Positions 28,252-35,110 of a DNA stretch of 64,000 nt are shown here, piece by piece. A model generated the notes under the pieces. That model was not told where the DNA came from, did not search any database, and was given only the letters and a program-made list of their open reading frames with translations. Position numbers and translations under genes: made by a program. How positions within the stretch are numbered: position 1 is the first letter of the stretch; the number at the start of each line of letters is the position of its first letter. Origin of the DNA: Thauera aromatica K172 (GTDB lineage Bacteria > Pseudomonadota > Gammaproteobacteria > Burkholderiales > Rhodocyclaceae); NCBI RefSeq assembly GCF_003030465.1, contig NZ_CP028339.1, positions 2,984,041-3,048,040 on the forward strand, given 5' to 3'.

Positions 28252-29052
28252 ATGAAGAACCTTCATGCTCCCACGCCGCTCGTCCTGCTCGTCGAGGACG
28301 AGCCCGGAATCCGCCGCTTCGTGCGCGCCGCGCTCGAAGCCGAAGGCTGCACGGTGTGCGAGGCGGCGACACTCCGGCGCGGCGGGATCGAGGCCGCGGC
28401 GCGCCGTCCCGATCTGCTGATCCTCGATCTCGGCCTGCCGGACGGCAGCGGCATGCTCCTGCTCGACCAAATCCGGCACTGGAGCACGCTGCCGGTCCTG
28501 ATCCTGTCGGCGCGCAGCGACGAAGCCGACAAGGTGGCCGCGCTCGATGCCGGAGCGGACGACTATCTGAGCAAGCCCTTCGGCGTCGCCGAACTGCGCG
28601 CCCGCATCCGCGCCCTGCTGCGGCGTGCGCTGCGTCCAGCACAAACCCCGAGCCGGGTGGCGTTCGGCGACATCGAAGTCGATCTCGAGCACCGCACGGT
28701 CCGCCGCGCCGGCGAGCCCGTCCATCTGACCCCGATCGAATACCGCCTGCTCGGCCAGCTGATCGCCGGCAGCGGGCGGGTGCTGACCCACCGCCAGCTG
28801 CTCTCCGGAGTCTGGGGGCCGAACTACGTCGAGCATGCGCATTACCTGCGCGTCTATATGGCCGGTCTGCGGCGCAAGCTCGAAGCCGACCCCCGCTTTC
28901 CGGTGCACATCCTCACCCAGGCGGGGGTCGGTTATCGCCTCCAGCTCGATGTGCCCGGCGACGCCGTCAGCACCCCCGGAACGTCGACGGCAGCATCGCA
29001 TTCGGATACGGCCGAACAGCGCAGTCCTGTGGGTGACAGTGACAGCCGGTGA
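28252..29052 (+). CDS. KdpE/OmpR-type response regulator
   Basis: A 266-residue regulator. The receiver has the acidic pocket at VEDEP and the phosphorylated Asp59 in LLILDLGLPDGSG, with Lys in YLSKPFG. The C-terminal OmpR winged helix contains HLTPIEYRLLGQLIAGSGRV and the recognition part YVEHAHYLRVYMAGLRRKLE. The tail after about residue 235 is Ser/Thr-rich and disordered. It is partnered with the preceding kinase. Confidence 0.9.
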   Translation: MKNLHAPTPLVLLVEDEPGIRRFVRAALEAEGCTVCEAATLRRGGIEAAARRPDLLILDLGLPDGSGMLLLDQIRHWSTLPVLILSARSDEADKVAALDAGADDYLSKPFGVAELRARIRALLRRALRPAQTPSRVAFGDIEVDLEHRTVRRAGEPVHLTPIEYRLLGQLIAGSGRVLTHRQLLSGVWGPNYVEHAHYLRVYMAGLRRKLEADPRFPVHILTQAGVGYRLQLDVPGDAVSTPGTSTAASHSDTAEQRSPVGDSDSR

Positions 29053-29141
29053 CAAACATCCTATAAATCGAAGACGAGGCTGGCCGGGTTCATGCCCGGC
29101 AAGAAAGCCCGGCAGAGAGGCAGGTAGGGAGCTTGGCCGCA

Positions 29142-29816
29142 ATGGAAAAGAAGACCTCAACCGCCCTCGTCGCCAGCCCGGACGAGAGCTTCTGCGCGAA
29201 GATCGGCGAGGCTGCGGAACTGGCCGATGTCCGGCTGGTGGCGCAGGTGACCAGCTACGTCCAGCTTCCTGCGTTGCTCGATGTCCTGCAGGCGGACATC
29301 CTGGTGCTCGATGCAGACCCGTCCGAAGCGGAGCAGGAAGGGCAGCTTGCGTCCTTCCACCGCTCGGCGCCGGGAACGGCGATCCTGCTGGCAACCAGCA
29401 CCCTCACCGACGAGCGTGTATCGAACGCGCTGCTGCAGGGCGTCAGCGGCTTCGTGCCAAAGCATTGCGACCGCCGTGAATATGCAGAAGCGATGCGCGC
29501 GATCCAGCGCGGAGAAATCTGGCTCGGGCGCGAGAAGCTCGCGCACGCCCTGACGAGCCTGATCGACGCGGTCAATCTGTCGCCCCAGCCCCGCACGCCC
29601 GCGGGCGCGAACGAAAAGCTCAGTCCGCGGGAAGAGGAAATCGTCGGCCTCATCCTGCGCGGGTGCACGAACAAGGAAATTGCCAAGGCCCTGGGGCTGA
29701 GCGACAAGACCGTCAAGGCCCATCTGAGCCACGTCTTCGCCAAGCTCGGGGTCACGCGGCGCGCCCAACTGGCGCTGTCGCGCAATCCTTTCGGCGCTTC
29801 GCCCGCCAGCGGATGA
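29142..29816 (+). CDS. LuxR/NarL-type response regulator
   Basis: A 224-residue protein. The receiver carries a plausible phosphorylated Asp57 (ADILVLDADPSE), and the C-terminal HTH reads LSPREEEIVGLILRGCTNKE followed by LSDKTVKAHLSHVFAKLGV. No kinase lies nearby; the KdpDE-like pair upstream is of another class. ATG 29142 has GGGAG ten bases upstream; a TTG at 29133 is too close to that site. It is followed by an unusual array of CCTAGG palindromes and by the DUF11 gene, which is its likeliest target. Confidence 0.85.
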   Translation: MEKKTSTALVASPDESFCAKIGEAAELADVRLVAQVTSYVQLPALLDVLQADILVLDADPSEAEQEGQLASFHRSAPGTAILLATSTLTDERVSNALLQGVSGFVPKHCDRREYAEAMRAIQRGEIWLGREKLAHALTSLIDAVNLSPQPRTPAGANEKLSPREEEIVGLILRGCTNKEIAKALGLSDKTVKAHLSHVFAKLGVTRRAQLALSRNPFGASPASG

Positions 29817-29818
29817 CC

Positions 29819-29856
29819 GGCCTAGGACACCGGACCTAGGTCACCGGTCCTAGGCC
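29819..29856. repeat. Inverted repeat with three CCTAGG palindromes
   Basis: GGCCTAGGAC (29819-29828) is the exact inverse of GTCCTAGGCC (29847-29856), and ACCTAGGT sits between them, with CACCGG/CCGGT linkers. It begins 3 bp after the LuxR gene. It could be a terminator stem, a regulator-binding array, or both. Confidence 0.7.
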
Positions 29857-29912
29857 ACCGCGCCGGCATTTCAAGCGCATTTCTCTGCTATCCCTAAAAA
29901 ACCTGGACGTCG

Positions 29913-29939
29913 GCATGCAGGACAAAAATCCCTGCATGC
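29913..29939 (+). promoter_or_regulatory. Hairpin in the DUF11 leader
   Basis: GCATGCAGG (29913-29921) pairs exactly with CCTGCATGC (29931-29939) around the loop ACAAAAATC. It lies about 105 bases before the DUF11 start codon, inside a probable 5' leader. Confidence 0.5.
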
Positions 29940-29960
29940 GGGTGACAGTGGGGGGCGGCC

Positions 29961-30036
29961 AGCGCAAAGCGGATATCCCTGCGAGGATCCGCGCTGACCC
30001 CCGAGGGGGCGAAGCTTGTCCCGAAGCGGATAGGAG
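29961..30036 (+). promoter_or_regulatory. Candidate switching leader of the DUF11 gene
   Basis: ATCCGC at 29987-29992 can pair with GCGGAT at 29969-29974 in a local hairpin, or with a second GCGGAT at 30026-30031, which directly abuts the ribosome site AGGAG (30032-30036). The two pairings exclude each other. This is the geometry of a translational switch, although no known riboswitch class is recognised. Confidence 0.35.
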
Positions 30037-30042
30037 AACATC

Positions 30043-31530
30043 ATGAGAAGCTTGACGAGATGGGCGCGTACGTGGGCGCGCTGTATCGGCGCGGCGACGC
30101 CGCTGGTAGTGGGAGGGCTGCTGCTGGGAGCGCCGCCGGCATCGGCCCAGGTGGCAGCCAGTTGCATGCAGGATGTGTGGAAGGCGCATGGCAACAGCCA
30201 GAACCTGACGTGTACCGCCAATGACGTGACGCTGTCCTCGGCCGGCAATATCTGCGTTCATGTCACGCAGGGAGGGCCGCAGGACACAAACAATGACGGT
30301 TGCCAGGACCCGAACCCGCAAGGGCAATTCACCTGTGTCGCAAACCAGCTATTCACCTTCACCGCCGACTTCACGATGCCGCTGACCGCCCAGGCTCGCT
30401 ACGACCTCGGTCTCTATCTCGCCACCGACGGCGGCGGCAGTGACGGTGCCTTGACCGGATCGTGCGAGGCGAATGTGGTCACTGAGGCGAATTCGCCGAC
30501 CTTCATCAACAATGATGCGGGCCTCGACATCTGCGGCGACATCGACGCCGATCACACTCCGCAGGTGATTCGCGAGACCGTCACTGTCATGTGTGCCGAC
30601 ACCAACAACGACAGCAAGGTGAATCTGCCCTGGTGCACGAGCTGGCGTCAGCCGGGCGCGAACGAGGTGTGCGACTCGGCCACGTATACGGCCGCGGCCA
30701 CATTCGATGCCTTCCCGGGATCGCCGTCGAAGTGCAATTGCGGCGACCTCAACATCGACATCTTCCTCGAAACCGCGAGCATCACGGTGGTGAAGGACGC
30801 GGTGACGCCGACGGTTTCGGAAGCGGGCGGCGAAGTAACCTACAGTGTCGCGGTGACCAACCACGCGCAGGTCTCGAGCGTGACGCTAGACAGCCTGGAG
30901 GACGACCTGTACGGCGACATCACCAAAAAGACTCCGGATAATCCGCTGATTTCGGATACCAACTGCACGCTGGCGACGATTCCGGCGGAAAGCAACGATC
31001 CGGGTGGTCAGAACCCGTACACGTGTCAATTTACGGTGGCGGTGGCATCCGGGGTGCACGATGCAGGTGACACGATCACCGACGTCGTGGAGGCGTGCGG
31101 AAGCGATGATTTCGGTCATTCGAACCTATGCGACGATGATCCGGCCGATGTGACCGTTCTCGACGCGTCGAGTCCGCCGAGCCTGACCAAGACCGCGACC
31201 GCGACGCAGACCGTTGCCGTGGATGTGCAGTTCAGCGTCGGGGTGAGCAATACCTCCTCCTTCGATACGCTGACGCTCACTTCGCTCACGGACGACAGGT
31301 TCGGCGACATCACCACGGTCCAAGGCAACGTCCTCAGCACGACGTGCACGGTCCCGCAGGTCATTGTTCCGTCCGGCAGCTACCCGTGCTCGTTCGTCGG
31401 CAGGATCTCCGCCACCGGCCTCCATACCAACGTCGTGACCGGTGCGGCGACCGACGATGATGGAGTGAACTACGGTGCTCCGGCGTTGCAGGACGATGCG
31501 GACGTCAACATCACCGTGACCTTCCCGTAA
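30043..31530 (+). CDS. Cysteine-rich secreted protein with DUF11-type repeats
   Basis: A 495-residue exported protein. The signal peptide (TPLVVGGLLLGAPPASAQ) is followed by a Cys-rich N-terminal domain and two DUF11-like beta domains beginning SITVVKDAVTPTVSEAGGEV and PPSLTKTATATQTVAVDVQF. I count about 18 cysteines in the mature part, spread in pairs, which suggests several disulfides. No anchor, lipobox or LPXTG-like tail is seen. The composition is clearly less GC-biased than that of the neighbours. The next plus-strand gene is a DsbA-like protein, which could form these disulfides. The function is unknown; an extracellular or surface structural role is plausible. Confidence 0.75.
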   Translation: MRSLTRWARTWARCIGAATPLVVGGLLLGAPPASAQVAASCMQDVWKAHGNSQNLTCTANDVTLSSAGNICVHVTQGGPQDTNNDGCQDPNPQGQFTCVANQLFTFTADFTMPLTAQARYDLGLYLATDGGGSDGALTGSCEANVVTEANSPTFINNDAGLDICGDIDADHTPQVIRETVTVMCADTNNDSKVNLPWCTSWRQPGANEVCDSATYTAAATFDAFPGSPSKCNCGDLNIDIFLETASITVVKDAVTPTVSEAGGEVTYSVAVTNHAQVSSVTLDSLEDDLYGDITKKTPDNPLISDTNCTLATIPAESNDPGGQNPYTCQFTVAVASGVHDAGDTITDVVEACGSDDFGHSNLCDDDPADVTVLDASSPPSLTKTATATQTVAVDVQFSVGVSNTSSFDTLTLTSLTDDRFGDITTVQGNVLSTTCTVPQVIVPSGSYPCSFVGRISATGLHTNVVTGAATDDDGVNYGAPALQDDADVNITVTFP

Positions 31531-31723
31531 GCAGCACACCTTGCTCCGATCGGCGGGCGCCGAACGGTCTCTCCTGAAGTCGAGGAGACCGCCAGGGGTC
31601 CGCCACGGACAAGCCGGGAAATGAAGAAACGTTCGGTCCCCTTGATCGGGCAACCGGTCGAGGGGGTTCGGATGCCTCGCGCCAGCCCGGATATCGCTTG
31701 ACCACCGACATGGAAGGGATGCC

Positions 31724-32506
31724 ATGAACCGAATCATGCTATGCGCGGCGATGACGGCGCTGACCCTCACAGGTCTGTCTGCGCCGGCCCCGGCTCAGGA
31801 AGCCGGGGACGTGGAACAGTTGCGCCGCGACGTGGAAGCCGTCAGCCAGGGCCAGGACGCCCTGCGCAAGGATCTCGACGAACTCAAGAAGCAGCTCCAG
31901 GCGCGCCTGCCGCCACCGCCGCCACCCCTCGTGCAGCCCATCGACGCCGTCGTTTCGATCGGCGACGCCCCGGTGAAGGGCGCGCGGGACGCGCAACTCA
32001 CCATGCTGGAGTTTTCCGATTACCAGTGCCCCTTCTGCAAGCGCCACGCAGACCAGTCGCTGCCGCAGATCGAGCGGGACTATATCGCCACCGGCAAAGT
32101 GCGTTACGTGTTCCGCGACTTCCCGCTGGAGTCCATCCACCCGCAGGCCCTGCAGGCCGCCGAGGCGGCACACTGTGCGGCAGAGCAGGGGCAGTACTGG
32201 GAAATGCACGACCGCCTTTTCGCCAACCAGCAGGCCCTCGCCGCCGAACGCCTGGTCGAGCACGCCGCGGCCCTCAAGCTCGATGCCGGATCCTTCAAGC
32301 AGTGCCTGGAGAGCGGCAAGTACGTGGAACGCATCCGCGACGACATCGCCGAGGGGCGCAAGCTGACCGTAACCGGAACGCCCACCTTGCTGCTGGGGAC
32401 GAGCGCCGGCGGCAGCATGGAGAACGTGCGCATCCTGCGCGGGGCCCATGCTTACGCCTTGCTCAAACAGGAGATCGACAAACTGCTGGCGGAGAGCAAG
32501 CCGTAG
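31724..32506 (+). CDS. DsbA-family periplasmic thioredoxin-fold protein with coiled-coil N-terminus
   Basis: A 260-residue exported protein: signal peptide (MNRIMLCAAMTALTLTGLSA), a coiled-coil stretch (VEQLRRDVEAVSQGQDALRK), a Pro-rich linker, then a DsbA/ScsC-like thioredoxin domain with active site CPFC at 102-105 and the cis-Pro loop VTGTPTLLLG. The N-terminal coiled coil recalls oligomeric DsbG/ScsC-type proteins. AAGGGA precedes the ATG. It follows the Cys-rich DUF11 gene by 193 bp. It may be a dedicated disulfide catalyst, but a general role is equally possible. Confidence 0.85.
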   Translation: MNRIMLCAAMTALTLTGLSAPAPAQEAGDVEQLRRDVEAVSQGQDALRKDLDELKKQLQARLPPPPPPLVQPIDAVVSIGDAPVKGARDAQLTMLEFSDYQCPFCKRHADQSLPQIERDYIATGKVRYVFRDFPLESIHPQALQAAEAAHCAAEQGQYWEMHDRLFANQQALAAERLVEHAAALKLDAGSFKQCLESGKYVERIRDDIAEGRKLTVTGTPTLLLGTSAGGSMENVRILRGAHAYALLKQEIDKLLAESKP

Positions 32507-32532
32507 ATCGAGCAGGAACGGCCCTCTTCCGG

Positions 32533-32569
32533 CACCTTCCGCGGGCGGTGCAGAAACCCGCGGAAGGTG
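32533..32569. terminator. Bidirectional hairpin between the DsbA-like and M11 protease genes
   Basis: CACCTTCCGCGGG (32533-32545) pairs perfectly with CCCGCGGAAGGTG (32557-32569) across an 11-base loop. It sits between convergent stop codons. A short T-rich stretch follows on the plus strand. Confidence 0.65.
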
Positions 32570-32614
32570 TTCGCTTGCCGCGTAACCTCGCGGCGAGTGC
32601 GGGGGTGGTGCGGC

Positions 32615-34570
32615 TTACTGAACGCTGAACGAGACGGCGGTGGCTGCGGACTGGCCGTTGAGCGACGCGACCATGCCCGCCTGATACGTACCGACGGGGT
32701 CCGGCTTCTTGAGCTGGAACTGGTACAGGGCCTTGCCATCGCTTCCGGTCGTCGCACTGCCTTTGACCTGCGAGCCGTTGGCCTTGGTCACCGTGAAAGA
32801 CACCGCGGCACCGGCCACCGGCACGCCGCCGGCACTCACGGTTGCGCTCAGGTAGACCGTCTGCCCCCGCAGGTAGCTCGACTGGCTCGTCGAGCCCTGG
32901 GCGGTCAGCGGATCGGCGGATCCTGCTCCAAACCGCACGCTGACCAGCGCCTGGGTGGTGGACACCGCGTCCGCGGTGATGCTCACCCCGGTGGCCGGGT
33001 CCTCGAACGTTCCGCCGACCGTCAGCGCGGGGTCTTTCCAGTCCCAGTACGCCGAGCTCCCGCTATTCGGTGTCATGTCGAGGAGATTGACGCTGTTGCC
33101 GTTCCCGTCCGTCGCGGTACGGATCAGCACGCCGTTGAGGACGTTGGTGTTGCCGGCGAGCACGCTGTCAAAGCCCACGGCCTGGCGGAACTCGACGTAG
33201 TACCAGGTTGGCTGTCCCGTCACCGGATCGATGGCTTTCGGAATCTTGAGCCCCTTCGGCCCGGTTCCGCCGGCAGCGTAGGGCTCGAGCGTGAACACGC
33301 CATCGCTGGTGACGGTCGTGATTTCCGGCGACGCCGAAGTGTTCAGCCAGCCCAGACGCTCCTTCTGGAAAGCGTTGTAGTGGCCGGCGCTCGAGGAGCC
33401 CATCATGTCCATCTGATCGCCGTATTCGTAAGTCGTGCAGGTCGTCCCAAGCGTGTCGGCACCGCACTCGAGCGAATGCGAATGGAACAGGCCGATGGCG
33501 TGGCCGAGCTCGTGCGCCGTGACCCCGATCTTGAGTTCCCCGGTGATCCACGTGTTCGACGGGCTGCCCCCCACCGACGACAACCCCCACCAGCCGCAGG
33601 CAATCTGGGGGAAGGCATAGACGAGGTGCGTATAGGCGGACAGATCGTAGCCCGCCGCCGAAGCGGCGTCCTGGGCCTGGGCGGCAATCGTCCAGTAGTC
33701 GCACACGCCGGAGCTGTTGGCGATCGTGAACCAGCCCGCAACGTCGGTGTTCAACCACATCTGCTGCTGCGAATTTTCCAGGAAATACTCGTTCGTCGTC
33801 GTCAGTACGGTTTTCGCGAAATCGGGGGAGTAGGGCTGGATCGGGTTGTCCTGAAAATTGACCAGCACGACCAGGGTCCGGTGCTCCCCCATCGCGCCCG
33901 GCCCCGGTGCCGGCGTCCCGCCGTTGCTGCCGCCCTTCGCCCCCCCCTTGGCGGCCAGGGTCAGGCTGCCATCGCCCGACTCCAGAGCCATTACGCGATC
34001 GAGCAGGACCCCTTTGGCGCGAACCTGCGTGCCACTCACCAGCCCCGGGGGCTGGGCCTTGAAGTGGAGGGCAATTCGTTCGCCCAGGGAAGTACGGAGG
34101 TAATTGCTCAGGCGGGCCTTCTGGTTCGGGTACTCTTCATAGAACACTTCCAGTTCGCCCTCCAGTTCCACATGCCGCTCGAGGGCATCCTGCACTTGGG
34201 AAGGCATGCCGGCGCGCGCGCTGGGCGTGAGGACGAGTTGCAGTGCGGCGGCGGGGTCGTTCTCGATGAGTTCGGTCAGGAAGGCCTTGCGCTGCGCGAC
34301 CGCCGCGGCCAGTTCATCGAGCCGTGCGGCCTGCTGCTGGGCGGATGCGGCGCGATACCGGGCATGCAGCCCCGGGAGGGACTCGGTCAGCTGTTCGGCG
34401 GCGCGCACGACCTCGGAAATCCGCACGGAGTCGGGTGCGGCTTCAGTGCCCTCGGCCGCAACCATGGGCGCGGATGACAACGCCAGCAGCGCGGTGAAGA
34501 AAGCAGCGCCGGCCAGGCGCGCCAGCCGGCTTGCGCGGCGGCGCATCGCGTTGGTGGTGGTGGATTTCAT
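32615..34570 (-). CDS. Secreted M11 (gametolysin)-type zinc metalloprotease, under riboswitch control
   Basis: A 651-residue exported protein. The signal peptide (AFFTALLALSSAPMVAAE) is followed by a helical propeptide-like region (about 45-170). The metzincin catalytic domain has HELGHAIGLFH at 353-363 and a Met-turn DMMG at 388-391. After it comes a beta-rich region, then a C-terminal Ig/Big-like domain (about 560-651, with TVSAGGVPVAGAAVSFTVTK). HELGH plus the YGDQMDMMG context fits peptidase family M11. The start at 34570 has AGGGAG, which lies in a 15-bp stem. A c-di-GMP-I riboswitch lies 114-200 bases upstream, so protein output is predicted to follow c-di-GMP levels. Confidence 0.85.
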   Translation of the reverse strand: MKSTTTNAMRRRASRLARLAGAAFFTALLALSSAPMVAAEGTEAAPDSVRISEVVRAAEQLTESLPGLHARYRAASAQQQAARLDELAAAVAQRKAFLTELIENDPAAALQLVLTPSARAGMPSQVQDALERHVELEGELEVFYEEYPNQKARLSNYLRTSLGERIALHFKAQPPGLVSGTQVRAKGVLLDRVMALESGDGSLTLAAKGGAKGGSNGGTPAPGPGAMGEHRTLVVLVNFQDNPIQPYSPDFAKTVLTTTNEYFLENSQQQMWLNTDVAGWFTIANSSGVCDYWTIAAQAQDAASAAGYDLSAYTHLVYAFPQIACGWWGLSSVGGSPSNTWITGELKIGVTAHELGHAIGLFHSHSLECGADTLGTTCTTYEYGDQMDMMGSSSAGHYNAFQKERLGWLNTSASPEITTVTSDGVFTLEPYAAGGTGPKGLKIPKAIDPVTGQPTWYYVEFRQAVGFDSVLAGNTNVLNGVLIRTATDGNGNSVNLLDMTPNSGSSAYWDWKDPALTVGGTFEDPATGVSITADAVSTTQALVSVRFGAGSADPLTAQGSTSQSSYLRGQTVYLSATVSAGGVPVAGAAVSFTVTKANGSQVKGSATTGSDGKALYQFQLKKPDPVGTYQAGMVASLNGQSAATAVSFSVQ

Positions 34571-34615
34571 TGCATTACTCCCTGTAAAACTCTCGACACA
34601 ACAGGGAGTACTGCA
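34571..34615 (-). promoter_or_regulatory. Shine-Dalgarno-sequestering hairpin (riboswitch expression platform)
   Basis: On the minus strand, TGCAGTACTCCCTGT (34615-34601) is complementary to ACAGGGAGTAATGCA (34585-34571) in 14 of 15 positions around a 15-base loop. The right arm contains the ribosome site AGGGAG of the M11 protease and ends at the start codon. If formed, the stem would shut off translation. Confidence 0.7.
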
Positions 34616-34683
34616 GACTCCGCGCCCAGGCGCGGCGAACAGGTAGCGTGGCAGGACCTCTCGATCCGCCCGGATTCTCATAA

Positions 34684-34770
34684 CCTGGCAGTCCCGCTGT
34701 CATGAGGCCGAAGCCTTTTAAACCGGTGACTTTGCGTCCCCGCCTTTCGACGGGTTTACCCTTTTCAGGA
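34684..34770 (-). promoter_or_regulatory. c-di-GMP-I (GEMM-I) riboswitch aptamer
   Basis: The minus strand reads AGGGTAAACCC, then a GAAA tetraloop stem (CCCGUC-GAAA-GGCGGG). The invariant GGGACGCAAAG follows, then an AGGC-UUCG-GCCU hairpin and GACAGCGGGACTGCC. This matches, element by element, the c-di-GMP-I consensus (GGGCAAACC, GAAA loop, GGGACGCAAAGCC, GGTAGCGGGGTTACC). Helix P1 closes as CCTG (34769-34766) with CAGG (34687-34684). It precedes the M11 protease gene on the same strand. Confidence 0.9.
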
Positions 34771-35110
34771 CGATCGGAAGCGTACCTCGACCGGATGTGC
34801 CATTACGGCAAAATCGGGGCGAACCTTAGCCTTTTGCCCGGAGGGATGACTGCCGTGTAAATATTTTTTACAGAAAAACGAGCCAATACCATTGACATTC
34901 TTAGGCAATTCGCAAATAAAAATCTATGCTGCATTCGCGAAATGGATTGCCAAACAGAAAAAATAAATTTTCATCATGCGAAGACATTCCAGATGGCAGG
35001 ACAATGGCAGAAGGCAGTGGCAGAAATGAAGTCCTGCAATTGAATTCACGTGATTCATGCATATTGATCCGCACCCGGACGGGCCGGCCACCGCTTCCGG
35101 CCCGATCCGC
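34771..35110. other. AT-rich gene-free spacer between the riboswitch and trkH
   Basis: This stretch of about 340 bp is far richer in A/T than the rest of the window (for example 34861-34975). It must hold the promoter of the riboswitch transcript on the minus strand. A TTGACA at 34892-34897 is visible on the plus strand but has no gene behind it. No supported coding region was found. Confidence 0.5.

Noticed and set aside
29961-30000. Second c-di-GMP-I riboswitch upstream of the DUF11 gene
   Set aside because: A GCGCAAAGC string resembles the conserved core, but the GGNAAACC element, the GAAA-capped stem and P1 are missing.
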